Source: Mesaphorura yosii (Eukaryota > Arthropoda > Collembola > Poduromorpha > Tullbergiidae). From it: a stretch of DNA of 64,000 bases. A program made the position numbers and the translations under genes. Location: NCBI GenBank assembly GCA_009869945.1, contig WIXG01000132.1, positions 123,983-187,982 on the forward strand, in the 5' to 3' direction. The notes below the pieces were generated by a model. The model was given only the letters and a program-made list of their open reading frames with translations. It was not told the origin of the DNA and made no database searches. Shown here piece after piece: positions 24,589-39,500 of this stretch; the first letter of the stretch is position 1, and every line of letters starts with the position of its first letter.

Positions 24589-27500
24589 ATGGGAAGCATT
24601 GGCGTCGCAGAGGCGAACCCCGAGACGAGTCTGAGCACAGCCTACTCATCGACGGCGGTGCAAACTCAATCACACTCGTCCGTATTCGACATTGAAATTG
24701 AAGATGAAGGCAATCACATTTCAGCGAAAAGTAAGTGCTAGAAAAGTTTTCCTTTCTGATATTCACAATTTGTATTAGCATTAGCATCAGCTTGCACAAA
24801 TTGAGGAGTCTGCCTGGTTTCTGCTTTGCACGGTATTGCTAACTGAAGAATCATCATTTCAATGCTGCGTGCATGACTTAGCAATTCCTAATACAAATGG
24901 CTTAAAGCACACCCGCGAAGTAGATACTAGTTTCTAAGCCTTGACAGCTTAGTCCGGTAACTTATCCATCGTCATCGAAATTAATTAACATGAGTAAAAC
25001 TCGAAAATAGAGCTTAAAACTTGAAGATAAAGTTCCCTTACTTTTCATGAGCGCAATTTGCTAATTACAACTACAGTACGCAAGTGATAGCGAAACGAAA
25101 TTGTAAGGCTCACTTGGGTTCTGTGCGAGCTGGCGTCGAAAGACGCCAGCGTTGGAAAAGCGGCGTGGGGGAAAGTGAAACTTTTGCTGGCTTAATTTTG
25201 ATCCCCGTTTTTCTGGTTGACGCTATAAGAGTAGCGGGCTCTTGGTTTCTTGTATGGCTGCTCTTGCTGCTGTCGTTTGCTGTTGCTTGCATTATCAAAG
25301 CCCAGGCTCACCTCTTTACTCTTAAGAACTTAATAAACCGGTTAATAGTTTCCGAAGTTGGGTGTTGTTTTCGCGATGACAGTGGGCTTAATTGCGAAAC
25401 CATCATTATTGATTCTCCATTATTCCCACACGTGCCACGAGTTGGCTGACGAATTCCGAGAAACAAGTGCTCAGCGACCATTAACGGTGACATGCAATGC
25501 ATCACTCGGTAGAGTGACGGCGCGGTAACAATTAGACACGGAGTAAATGTGACCTCACAAAAGTTTGCGGTCGTCCGACTATTTCGATTACAATGTAGAC
25601 AGGTGGTAAAATGTAGGCTAGTATGACTTTCGCAGTGTATGAATTAATGTTTATCCTAACAATTATGCAGACAAATGCATCATGAGAGCGTATTCATATT
25701 GATTTTCACCGGAGTTGACAATTCGCTATTTATTAATGGGGAAAGTCGGTTTTCAGTACATATCAGTTTCATTTTGGGCTGCCTAGTCTCGCGGTTATGT
25801 AGGTCAAAAGGTTATGCCGTCTTCCTCCATTCTTCTTGCGACAAGAAATGAACCAAACGCCTGCCTTAAAATTTTTAACACTGTTTCCTTTCTTTTCCTA
25901 GTTATACCTTCTTCAAATCTTTGTGTTTCGAATATTTTTCGACACGCCTCATGCTTTCAAAATCGAGAAAAAAACCATGATAGTGCAAGGATTTTCCGAA
26001 ACTATGGTTTGCCAATTTCTTCCAATTGCTTGTAGGATCTTCAAACGTTCTATGCCAAGAATAAATATGCCTGTGGTTTTTCTGGTAGACGAAGAATAGT
26101 GGAAACTTTTTTAATATTAGTACATACCAAGTACTAGGATGGGTATGAGACAAGAAATGCGGAAGCTGTTCCCGTCGACGCTGTAGGATAGGGCGATTAT
26201 TCGCTTTCAAAAACCCTATCGGGGAAACCAAATTGTCCCTACAATATTTCAGGAGCTGGAGAATTTAGAGCATGTCAACTCGACAACTTGTCGAAATTGA
26301 AGGCAAAGGAAAGGTTCAGCGCTGAATATGCAGTGTGACTGTATGCTACTTGATGCTGCATGTTCTTTTCAATCAAGAGCATCCGTTCATCACCTGCCAC
26401 TTTCTCCGGAACAAATATTACTTGCCTTCTCTGCTCCGCCAACAGGCAACGAGACCGCACACGGCTACGGACACAAAGAGTGCCTGGATACTGACTATAA
26501 ACCTGAGCCGGAATGTTAATATCTTTCCAAATTCAAAATAGTTTCAAGCATGGGATGTCATGCCGATATGTATTTTTCCACTCGACTAAATTAGAAGCTG
26601 TATAGCCGTGTGATTGCAATTAATACAGAAGGGCAGACGCACCTGGCCGATGAGTAGACAATCCCGGACAACATGCTTTGGCATGACTGACTACTGAGGT
26701 TTTTCAACTTCAAAGCCAAGTCAAGGCAGCCGATAAATTATGTCAAAACACCAAACAAACCTCAACGCATGTCTGGGTAATTCGTGTCTCGAATTCCTAC
26801 TTATAATTAAATCGTACACTGCTATTGAGTTTGTTCAAATTTGTGGTCTAATAATGAAATCTGACGCAGACTGGGGAAGGTTTGCTCAATATTGCCCCAG
26901 GCTTGTGTCAACCTGATTAATAAATAATTGTGGATTGTTCCAGTTTACGGCAACAGTTTATCGACACAATAACCGTCAATATTAATGAACTGTGCCTTAT
27001 GACGGAGTGGCTTTTTATGATTTTGTCAAAGTCAATACGATCTCTCTTTTCAGGTTCGAGATATTGTGCGCAATTTCTTTATTAAATGTAATTTTAAAGA
27101 AAATGTACTCTTCGAGCCTGCATCGCTTCTGTGTTGACAGCAGCGATGAAACGCTCGTCACAGTTGGCTCTTATTTTGCTTCATTAATTTTTTATCGAGC
27201 TGGAGTGCGGTACGATGGCCCTTTCCCAACGCGTGTATCAGAAAGAGGTTTGAAGTTTCGAAAGTAGAACCAAATCGTCTGCGAAAGGTTGCGTTACCAA
27301 TTAGCGTCGTCATCCGAGACGCACTGTAATTCGTCCTGCAATATGCATTGAAGGACAATATTGTAACCATAATCCACTGACCTGCTCTCGGACTGACGCT
27401 CTTACCCTGGCGCGAAATCAAACTCAATGACCTCAACAATTTCGTCACAAGCTTAACGCAAATAAATGACTTGCACAATTGCACACAAATGCTACGCAAA

Positions 27501-30500
27501 AATGTTTGGTTTCGATTTCATTTCATCGAACAATTTGATAAGTACAGATTCTTTCGCCCACGGTATGGCGTCAAATGCCTCCGCGGGATTCCCGCTACAT
27601 CAATCGTTGTGACTTCAGTTTTATGTATCATTATAACCGTATATTCCTTGAGGCAAAACTCGGAAGAATAGATCCTCATAAAAAAAACTTCATGCACAAT
27701 CACAGATCTCGACCAAATACGCCGATGGCCGACTGGCTTCTCGGATTTCCTCCATGTGACGTGTACTTGACATTTGAGCAAAACAATCAGAACTTTTTAA
27801 TCAGGTTATGCCAATATAACATTAAGTCAGAGTCTCGTACTGGCGTTCAATCACGCAGGCAATTACTTCCGTCAACCAGTGGTATTAAATATCTTCGTAA
27901 TCAAATAAAATGTGCTAATAATGGTTCCTGGAATTCGTATGTCTTGGGGACAACTCAATGACACGCGGCTTCTGCAGCTCGTAATATATTGACATTCCAT
28001 GCTCACATGCCGCCTCGCACACAATACGGATCAATTACGGACCTATGAAGGGAACGGACGTGAGGAATTTATATGAGAACTGACGCGTAATTCAATCTGA
28101 GTAGGCAAAGAGAAATAGCTAACAAAAATATGGCGAAAATTGACCGTGGCCTATTTAGATCAATTTTCACGTCGCGAGAGCGTGAACCCGCCTTGCTTCT
28201 TCGTGTTTCACCACAAAACCCAAGTTCATCGGCAAGGGTTAAACCTGATCCCGAGGCATAATCAACAACATCGGCCTATTAATAACTCGACTTTGTGGTC
28301 TGACATTGAGTTCAAATTCCCAAACCCTCCCGCACTGGGATTTCGCACACTTGTTACCTACGCATATACGCCACACGTGGACTCTGCCCACAACTTTGAT
28401 TTATCGGAACTCGGTTGTAATTACAGGCGAAAGAAAATAGTAATTACTGCTTACTACTTGGCCTTCGTCTGAGGTGGTAATAACTCACACTCAACTGAAC
28501 GAGACTTTCGACCACGCTTTTGACGCGTTGCGTTTGAAAATGGCAGTGACAATAATTTAGTGGCATGAGAAGCAGTACGCGAAGCAGATTAAAACAGGGA
28601 CGGAGGTGGAATGGAAAGTTTTAGGTTTTCATTAATATAATCTGCTTTCCACATTTAATTTCCTTATTGCCTTTACCATTTACACATTTACATTTATGTT
28701 TACAGTACTCATGGTACTGTGTGCACTGAAATAAGCTTGTAGTCTCAGAGGAATGCGAGTCTGAGTGCAGATGCTGAGCTGCGAGTCCCAAATTGGTTAT
28801 ACAGCAACTGAGAGATCAAATTTGACAGTCAGTGTTATTGCAATCATGATAAAATGAGGTCTTCGCACTTTCACCTGTTCACACAATTTGCATCTTGTCC
28901 GTTTCTGGCCAGCAAGCTTTCAAAATCGCATTGTTAATCGTGTATGTGCACAGCGGCGTATTTCTTCAGGCAAAGTTAAACTATTTGCCCTCTTGAGGTG
29001 TTCATATGAATCTGCACCAGAAAGATGCATCAAAACAATTAACAAGACCAGCTGAAGTCATTTAAACATCAAAATCATCCCCCTCTAAGCGAATTCTTCT
29101 CAATCACTTTTCATCATGCTAATGCTTCTAAGCGAATGGGATGGTTTCACACGTAATTAAGCTCAATGACCAAGTTTTGCGCATGTACGCATTTGAACCA
29201 GGCGTACTTTTTACTCACCCATTGCGCGGTTTATAGATTAAAAAGTAGGAAGTGAAAAACAAAGTCATGAAAAAGCTTTCACCCTTTACTTTATTCGTCT
29301 GACGCTCCTCTCTTCCTGAGTCTGGCGGATTCGCACTGCATAAGTTTGGGTGATAATAAAAAGTAACATTTTCACGTTCTTCACATAATTTGGGCCATAA
29401 TTTCACGACCTTACATGTGTCGTAAACAAAACTAACGTCTACATTCCATTCTACTTTACAGTTTCTTTGCACAATTTTCCTTTTGCGGCATGGAAACGTA
29501 ATACAAAAGAAATGCTAGAAACTTGCAGACAATAATGTAAAGTGCAGAGAGCTGGAGGTTTAGACAGTCAATCGTCGTTCTTCGTTCGTTTGATTACATT
29601 TTCACCCAAACTGCATCGGGATTAACGCACTGCCATACTGACTAGCTCACTTTGCTCATCCATTTCATAACCTCAGACTCCTGTGGCCATTGGCCTTTCA
29701 TTGTTCTGCAAACGTAGTCAGTCGGGCATGCATTGTTGCATTACATAACTTCAATCGTAAAATGAATTCCTCTCAAGCAGTGCAGCCATTCGTCCATACC
29801 TCTACTTAAAATTCAAACGCTAACCTCACTCAAACTCCGGTGCACTTTCGAGTCTATTGTCTGACTTTTGCTTGACTTCATCGGGCGGCGTGTTTCGCGC
29901 AAATAGAAAAGGTCAATTAGGCGTCATATTTAGACAAGTAGTTCACTGAGATCAACGAAAGTTTGTTGCCATTTGCCCCAGCAATGCAGTGGGTAAGGAG
30001 TGACGGGTTCAAGAAATGAAGATTACACTCCGCGTCTTACGCGTACGCGTACTACGTGTAAACATGAAATGCTGAAGTCGGTCAATTCATTTCGTCCGTC
30101 TCGGAATTACCGAAAGCATTTTCTTTTTGCTATTACGTGGTTCAATGATGATGTGCGGTACGTGCATGAGCAAGATCCATCGTTTTCAGGACAATAAAAA
30201 TGATGTAGCAATTCACTCGCGATTTCTCTTTTGTTTATGCTGTGCGTATTTTATGGTCACGACTGCCTGAAGTGCAATATTCAATTTCTTCCGCGTACGC
30301 CGAGCCAAATTGCTCTTCCAGTCCCGCTGTGTCATGCCAAAGAATGCCGACACAGACAACTAGTCTATTTTTGCTTCAATTGCTTTTCCTACAGTTTTAC
30401 AACTCCGGTTACAACCAAACTCACTTGGAAGCGACTTTCTAAAAAAGCTATGATGGCAAATTACTTCGTGGGACCATTAATGTCAATATTAGTCTACCGT

Positions 30501-33500
30501 CGCAGACTTTTTCAAAGAATTAAGATTCTTTGCATTTCTCCGACTGTCTGGCCGATCTATGAGGATTGAACATTGGGCAATGCAAACAAAGGACAAAGAT
30601 GAAAGAGAAAACTTTGACTTAGTGAGAAAAGTTCCTGACTTCACAGAAAGAAATCATTTATTATATTGTCTGCATTTCGTCAAATTTATGAAATGGAAGT
30701 AATGAGACGTTATTAGTTCGGACGCCCGCTGTCAGTCTATCATGTATTGAAGGAGATTGACTCCGGACTGGTTGAGGGTTTTGTCTCTCAATGCCGAAAG
30801 GTCACGACCTTCACAGGGCAAAAGATTATGACAAGGCTCACGCATGTAAAGCATAATTGCGACTCTATTATTTTTTGTGCCAAAGTAAAATCGGCCAAAT
30901 CCAGGGGATAAAGCGAACAACTGGAATTTGTGGAGTACCCTGCAGCAAATCATGTTCGAAATTTTGAGTTGTAGAGCCTACAGAGAGCTCATTTTGCAAA
31001 TACATTATAATTAATAATATTGATCTATGGGATACAGGCTCAGAGCACGGGTCTAAAAACTCAAAAGTCAAAGCCAGATAAGCAAAATTGCCAATTATTT
31101 AATACACGCATGTACAACAACAAATCCATAGGATATTAAATTGAAAGCGACCCAGTTTGGCCAAGGGCGCATATACGTTGTTTCAAGCACGATTAGTTAA
31201 ATTCTCTTAACGAGGACCATCCATCCATCCAGCAATTTAGCTCCAGTGAATGTGGATTCAAATCCGGGATCTATATCTTGAACTTAACCTCGGACTCGGA
31301 CTACACATTTATGCTGCAATTCGATATGGTTCGATCGAAAGAATGAAGTGCGGAAATGTAAGAATATTTCCTCCATTAGCTACTTTCCACAAGGCATGGA
31401 CATGAAGTGGCAATGACAGGCCGCACAGTTTACACAGATGAATCTCGTGCCTTTCCTTTGTTGAGGTCTGAGTTTCAACCTCAAAGTGTCAAGTGTCAAA
31501 CATCCATTATCGTGATGCCCCAACAACACATTTGTTTACTTCTTGTACCGTGCAGCGAGCGTATAAAATATGGATGCAGGCGTATTCTTGCTGGTGTATT
31601 CTTGACTTTTGTAAGTTAAGAGATGGATGAATATATATATATATATAGAGGTTAATAAAACGTTCTTCGTGTAACTGTAAAGGAGAAGAAAAGAAAATTA
31701 TGTTGCGTAAAAACAAGTACGGAGAAAGCACAATGAACTCCAGTGTGGGAAACTGTGCGACGAAGTAAGCAGCGCATCAAAGGCAAGATGTATCACTGTC
31801 GAGTCGAACTTATCTGCATAATGTAAATGTTGCAGACATTATAATCTGGAAAATTTCATATATCCTTTGTTCGACGTGTGGTGTCTCGGTTCCTGAACTC
31901 TGGTCACATCTCGAGTAAGGAGCCGATAAGGGAAAATTATGGCGTAATTAAAATTTATACGACACGTGAGTATGGACATAAATTTTATGGTCCTTTGAAG
32001 TAATATGAATCTTAACACGATCGTTACATGGGCTTGAGAGGATAAAAATAAATTATGCTTGCGTCTCGCAGACTTTAAGCTTTTAAAGTTTGCGGTGACG
32101 AATGAACTCGTTAAAGTGCAGAACAAGTTAACTTTCCGGGCCAGGTTCGGGTTGTATCTAAATTATGGTCCAAAGTTCATGAGCCTCTGCCGTTCTGGTT
32201 TCCTCTCATTGCAGTCAACTAAAACATAAGTGTGCATCATAATTACGTATGAGGCTTTGAAGTTATTTATAGCACAATTAACCAACAGTGTGGGCTAATT
32301 ACTAAATAATAGGCTTAATGCCGACTGTAATTACAGATTGAGAAATGCAAGTAATTTGTCGCTGAAAAGTTATCGAGAGTAAGAATAAGAACACATTAGA
32401 AGCGTATAATACATTCTGGATCTGCAGTCCACTCCGTTCTTTCCTATACTGCTACACTCTATGCCTGCAGCTTTGAGGCCTCGACTTGAAAGAAACGGGG
32501 CAGGGGGCAGAACCTTTCTCAAGTAACTTGAACTGAACCCACTCCAAAGTCCAAAGGTCTAATTTGATGAAATGAATTTTTAATGAACTGCCGACAGACT
32601 GTTAATTTTAACGGGGAGCTGTTGCTGAGTTCACCTACTTTCATGGCGAAGCGCTGAAAACACAATGCAAAATTATCGTTTCTTTGCTCCCAATGTGCAA
32701 GTATAATTTACATTAGAAAAAAGAAATTAATGCGCATTTCGCTGGCAAGAGAAGAATTGGTCCTAAAACTTTGTGTGGTGCCGTGCACCTCAGTGCCTTA
32801 TGATCCCCAGAAATAACATGGAAGCGCTTAGTAACAATATTATTCTGAGCCTTGCACGTATGAAGTGGAGGAGCATAGTGTCCCAGAAGGAGTATAAAAC
32901 TGGGAACAGAGTACAAATGAGAGCAGCAGTTTAGTTCAAGTTTTGCATCCATTCAGCTCGAGTACAATGGAATTTTATTAGCCTTTGAAATTCATACTCA
33001 AATTCCTCGAAACAGTGAATGAGGGACTAGGATGCAACAAAACAGAAAATTGTTCTGATAATTGTCCTTGTAACTCTGCATATTGCGAGGCTTGTTTGCG
33101 TGCGAAAATCAATCAGAAGGTTGGTTCTTCAAGAGTAATCAAACCACACAGTCTCCGGCTATGTAAAGTAGATGACTGTGACACGAATTGCATTTCGCTC
33201 GCTTTACAAATCGACACAGGATAACTCAATTGCATCTGCGTCAACAGGAGGGATTCTGTCTCAAATGCTGACAGAATCAAGCTGGTGATGCCATTATATT
33301 GTAATGGAAATCCGATACATTTGTGCGTTGTGCGCAGTCCAACAGTGCCAAACGCCGGATGTGAAAAGTGAACAGCGGGGAATTTGAGGAGAAACGTAAT
33401 CAAGAGTATAGAAAATCATTTTCTTTCAATTCAGCAGCAATCCGACAAATGTCAAAAGTTAATTTAATGCTTCATTTTCTAAAACCAATCGCCTCTCGTA

Positions 33501-36500
33501 TATGGCATCCAGCGCAGCGAATGAAAGCGCCGGCAGATCCTGATTTCTTGAGTAAATAATTCCATGGCATTCCCAAGTTCGCTTTTATAAAAGCCTCAAG
33601 TCTGCCTCTAAAAATCTGTTGCCAAGCAATGACACTGATTTCTGAAGAGAGTGACAGGCTAGCCAAAACTCACGTACATATGAAAGAGATTTAGTAACAA
33701 ATTGATTCCTTTCTTAAAATAAACTGAAAAATAAAATTTAAAATTGAGACCTTGAAACAGGCGATTCACATTCAGAACGAAGCAATCCGTTTGAATTTCA
33801 ATTAAAAGTCTTTCAATTTTGAGTCTAATTTCTTTACTCCTTCATTTCATTTCGTTGCAAAGCATGTTTATGTCCCATGTCATTTCTCTCTGCTGCATGC
33901 TGAACTAGACTGAATACTGATTGGATTTTAGGTGAAGCAATGTTACCTGGTTAATCAACTTTTACATTAGGAGTGGTATTAGTATGCCGGCTTCTTCCAT
34001 ATGACGGCAGGAAGAAGGAATGAGCGACTTTTCGCTTCCTGTCATTCCTCGTTTATAACCACTAATGCAAAAATTACCCCATCGTACAACTACCGGGATG
34101 GTCGTTGTGTGGTGCTCTGGCAAAGAAATCAAGTAAATTGATATTCTGGAGCTGACTTTACTTACCTCATTTTAGCTTGGACTGCAGACAAAACTATGGG
34201 TATTCGCCATAGCGCTCTCGAATCACGTGTGCAGGAGGTGGGGGAGCTAAGCCTCATGACTGAATTATTAATTAAGACCGAAGAAAGCAGGAATGACGTT
34301 CCTTTTACTTCTGTTAAGACCAGAACCGAACCAAGCAAGTCTTCGTCCAATAAAATAAACCGCGTATATCACTTGCCAATGCTGGCCCACTGTTCATAGA
34401 CGTGCAGTCGAAGGCGAGCAGTTATGGTGAAAGATCAGGCGGAATGATAGATCAGGACGAGGAAGCGGAAGATGTCCATCTTGCATCGTCGTCTCATCAG
34501 CCAAAGTGTTACTGTCCTTATTATTGATGAAAGTCAGTGTTGCAGTTCGTTGTGAAAGGCTCCAAAAATGTAATAACCTTATTCCGTACTTCTACTTCTT
34601 GTTGTCAACTTCCATATGTTTTACTCTAGCGCATCTCAAATCAATTATTTACCGGTGCCAGATTTAAGGAACTAATTTATTTATATCCTCCCACTCCTGT
34701 CAACAGAGGCTGCTCGAAATTTTCTACAGCATGGGCCCGGTTCAGAGAGCAGTGTCCCCCGGACGACTTTATTCTTCATTACTCACCGATGTCTGCCTTG
34801 AGAATGTGGAGCAGATGCTCAATTTGAATAGTTTTCCTCGTGCAGGACGACGCACAAGATGAATGTGTGTCTGTAGCACATTGAACGATGCACACAGCAA
34901 ATGTATGAGAAAAGAAGAAAGTTTTACTTTTGGACTCCTTTTGCCTTTTCTATCATCACAATTTATTTTTTATTTATTGAGTTGTATTTCACTTTACACT
35001 CAATAACTAAGTTTACCAAATTGCTTCTTTCCCTCAAATGATGAGGATTTACAACTGCGACCGTCGCTTGACTCGTCGGTCCTTGCTATGCCCTTTACTA
35101 TTTCTATTCCGCTACCCGGCCTCGAGATTTCATTTCATTCACATCAAACCAGCTGGAAAAAAGTTTTATGATGTGATCGTCGCGCTCGTACTCGAAGCGG
35201 TCGTGCCCGACTGGATTGCAGTGTCTTCTAATTATAGAAATAATAGCGAGCAGGCGAAATGGGAATCAGATGACGTTATTACATCTCGACTTTCTTCCTG
35301 GTACAAATTACATGAAAGTCCGGATACGGAGAGATACAACGGAATAAAAATAGTTTATCGTCATACTCAGGCTGGTAATGAACGTGTTTTCTTTGGCATC
35401 AGAGAACTTTCCCCGGCATGATATACATAGCATAAGTGACCACAAACCGGGAAACTTTTACCAAATGTCATGAACCCCCACCAACTGTGTACACGACGCA
35501 ATAAATAAAAATTTAAAAAATTTAAAGAAGATACGAGCAGGCAGTAATGCAGTATTAAATTTCATCCATTAAAGTGGATGGAGACGTTCAGCCTCATATG
35601 TCGTACCGTGTGAAATGTGAGACAGAATGAGTGTGGGCTGCACTTGCTGGATTATTTACACACGCGGTCTCCCAACGAAGAGTTATGAGTGGAAGGCAGC
35701 CCACCAATGTTTATTTAATGCGCCCGTTCTGCGTCTGTGAGCTCAGGTCGGACAGTGTTGGACTTTCACTTCCTTCTGCGTCTAATGAAAAGAATATGCC
35801 TATAAATTTTCTACTTCTTGTACTTGGCACTTCTTGTAAATGTAGTAGAAAATGCTCCTTGCAGTCGATGAAGCTTAAATAAACCCAAGGCAGCTATAAT
35901 GGCAAGGAAGAGCATACTGGTTCATTGTCTTCATTAGAATCCCTGTCGTGCCGATTAACTTTATATCTTGATTTTCACCTTTACTAAGATATTTGATGGT
36001 CCGGGTGGTAAATAAATTAACTTTTAACAATTTTACGAAATTGGCTTGTATTCATTTTACAAGGAAGACGTCCTGTGTCTATGATCAGCAAAGGCAGCGC
36101 AACGTATGCGTTCTTGTGCGTTCGCTCAGCTTCTTCGCCCCGTAATTACGTGGCACGTTCCTCGTGAGATTTATTTGGACGCAGCAAATGAAAATTCATG
36201 GTTTTTAGTTCTATTGCTGGAATGCATGGCTTGATCAGAAAAGGGCAAAGATGGCAGCGCAACAAAATAAAATTTAGGTTACTCGTTCTAAGTCCATGCC
36301 CAACACAACTTTCCTTGTGGGAAACTAAGGCCTTTCGTGTCCTCCTCATGTGTGACAATTTCAATTGTCGTGCACATTTTTCTCAAGGCATGCACAAGGC
36401 GAGTAAAACATGTCCCATGTACGCTGTAAGTTGTAACAGTAACAGTAATGACCGTGTGGTGTATTGTTGGCAAGGCGGTTTGGGTATCAATTTCTTTGTG

Positions 36501-39500
36501 TCTCAAAGTATAAGCAAGGGCATATGAAATAGAAAAAAGCCACAAAAAAAGGGAATTGAATTAAGTTGACTGTGGATATATTTCTGGTGTGCCTTGCTTG
36601 TACTGTGCAATGTAGTAGCACTAGAAAGAAAGTGTCACAGTTCATTTACTCACAGTTTGAAAAATGAAACCCTGAAAGGGGAATAGAACTCAGGAGAAAG
36701 TTGAAATGGTATCTCAACTCACGCACGGGCTCGACAGGTGAAGGTCACCAACACCAGCAGGCATGAAGCCGTGGACAGATTCGGCCTTGTTTGTATTTGC
36801 TCATCGCTGTCAACACTGAGAGAGGTCATGTTGTTGTGATACTCGAACAGGAAAACGTGCTTGGCTTTGGTGAGTGCGTGACGCACAAAATGCAGATTGG
36901 AGTGAGGGCATTGCGGGATGGAGAGTTTGGTAGTGCGTTACTTGCTGGCAGCGACAGCTTCACAGGCAGAGTTTCCGCTATTGATTTGAGATTTCACAAG
37001 TAAAATAAGTATATATTATTTGTCATTATTATTAGTTTGTGGAGCAAAAGTGTCCAATTGAGACGAAAGTGCGTCCCGAGAAAGTAGGTTAGTTTCATTT
37101 GCCACCGTACCAGAAAGCATAAAATTCTCTGTCGCCGTTGTCGTACAACCAACTTCTCATAAACCTCATGAATCTTCAGGGTTTCTGAACTGAGACCTGA
37201 ACAAACCACACATTGTTACTGTCCTTGTCAATTTGGCGCGACTGACTGCAGCCTCACTCAATTACATGTTGCTCGGGTTTCCATTCATGCAAAAAATTAG
37301 CAGCACTGTGAGTTCATATATTGTCATTTGTCCGACCTATCATTAACACCGCGCACTACATTCTAAATAACATTACGGTTGGTCCATGACAGACAGGGCC
37401 GGTGTATGACACATATTCCATGTTCTGAGAATTACCTCGAACACGCTCTAATAATAATACACGCCACACACTTGTCATGTTGCGCAGCACAAAGGTGGCC
37501 ATGCCACGTTTCAGCCAGTGAACAATCGTATTTGGGCCACTTATCAGTGGCCCAAACTGCCAGACCAAGCCGCTGGACAACGTTGTGCCGATTCTAAAAA
37601 TAATCATTTCCATTTCCATGTTTTCCACCTCCTTAATTTTGGATTGATCAAATATTTATTACTGCCCCGTGCTTCAATCTTTTGAGGCATACGCTTGGCA
37701 CTGACAAGGTTGATGAGTTATGAAAGTGAAAGTTCTGGCTGAGTTTGCTTTTTCATCCTCGGTTCAGGCATATGATTTACATACTGCAGAATTTATTTGC
37801 GCAATGAAACATGACCCACAGCAGCATGGAGTACATACGGGCAGACTGGCCTTGCTTTGAGCTTACCCTTACCACTAAATACCACCAAGCAACGGTGCTG
37901 TCATTGTGCATGAGTCAATCAATCAGATGTAATTATTCGGAAAGAGCCTCAACCGTCTATTTGTTGTCCTGCCATATTTAAGCGCATACTGATCGATTTT
38001 CTCACTGCTTAAGCTGATGCTCTCACTTAATTTTTACGCTTCTCTAACCTAACCCAACCGTCCTTTAAACTGTCAATTGTTCATTTCAGCTCCTGGGTCG
38101 AGTTGGCCCGAGTCCTCCGACCAAACACTCATCATCATATTCCAAATGACTGTTCTCATTATGCTTGGCATATGTGGCACGCTGACGAACGCTCTGGTTT
38201 TCTGGATTTTCAACAGACGCCCAGCATTGAGGTCACTTTCAAACAGGTAAACATTCGTGTCGTCACTTAATTATTGTCATCACAGCGGAAGGCAGACTCA
38301 CCAGTCAAATTATAATTACTTACTGGAACAAATTTGAAGGCTGTTGAAGTCATCATTCTTCGCCCAGTGCTGTCTTACGCATTTCAGCCTGGGACTGCTC
38401 CATGCTTTGTTAGATTAGATTAACCTACATTTCATCCACACACATCAAATTTTAATGTGTTTGAATGAACTTCATATTCCGAATATCACCAAAAACTGAG
38501 AAAGGTGTAATGGTGAATGGGAATAAGTTTTATGTGTTCACCTGCCCAAGGTAAGTCATCATTAAAGTCGCATGGTTGCTGATCGAATTAGCACTGGGCA
38601 ATGGGCAATGAAAATGCATTCACGCGAACAATTGATGGGAATGGGGAAAGTTTCCTTATTTTCATTGCCAATTAATTTTACCATAAATATTACGATGTGG
38701 GCTCCATATTCTTTCCGCTGGTTTCCTCATGGCATGAATAATTGACCCACAATTGCATTCATTGACTTGCAAGTTTGCTGAATCCGTGTTCTAACGGAAG
38801 AGCGTACAATCGAGAGCTTGAGAACATCAGAAAGAGCAAAGATATCTTTGACATCATTTCAGTTTATGGTCGCGGAAAAGGGACCGCGATCGCATTCGCT
38901 TTATACGCAAATTCCAAGGTAGTTCATTAAGCTGAAGTGCATAGGCGCTGAATCGTACAGCGGAAATCAATCCGCGAACAGAAAGCGCGACCTGCAACAA
39001 ACGATTAAGAAATTTAAAAGAAACCGTAAAATCAACATTGACATGATTTCCACTTTAAGTACTTCCTTCTTTGTCGTCGCAGTCTCCGATATGTTTCTGT
39101 GAGCGACTTGTCCCGCTTCCGACTTCAAAGGATATCATCAAAGATGATCTACCACTGCACCGAAAGTCACAGATGCGAGACTCCTGTCTCGTTTGTTTGG
39201 GCTCCAGAAAGAGGAAATGGAAAGGACAATTTTGTTTCGCCGCTCGGCTGCCAGTTCTTTTACGGCCCACGAACGTGGAATAGAAGAGAATAGAAAAGGA
39301 AGTTCGATTATAAATTTTATATAAACTTGGCTTAACTGCGCCCAAAGTTCAAGTAGGTCTCGGCGAAAGGCCAGAGGGCGCGGAAAAAGTGCACAGAGAT
39401 CGCTCAGCAGCAACACAATACTAGACAGATTATGAAAATTCAAACTCGCAATACTGTTGCGAGTTCAGACGTCTATATTTTTAGGGTTTCTTTTATAGGA

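Larger units (their letters stand above)
24731..38089 (+). other. Intron 1 of GPCR gene (13.4 kb)
   Basis: Donor gtaagt at 24731, acceptor tttcag before 38090. No nested gene was supported. The longest open frames (27575-27961 and 35038-35421, about 127 codons) are within chance for this much sequence and look like no family. It contains a GAAA-capped hairpin at 25129-25150 and a short AT dinucleotide run at 31631-31646. Confidence 0.7.

Noticed and set aside
25120-25160. Hammerhead ribozyme at the GAAA hairpin
   Set aside because: GAAA is present but the CTGANGA core and the three-stem layout are not.
27575-27961. 128-codon frame in GPCR intron 1
   Set aside because: No recognisable motif; both strands are open over part of it, as expected from composition alone.
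31251-31275. tRNA T-loop-like GGATTCAAATCCGGG
   Set aside because: The bases upstream do not form D, anticodon or acceptor stems.
35038-35421. 127-codon frame in GPCR intron 1
   Set aside because: Has an ATG but no family resemblance, no splice context and no nearby polyadenylation signal; frames of this length are expected by chance.
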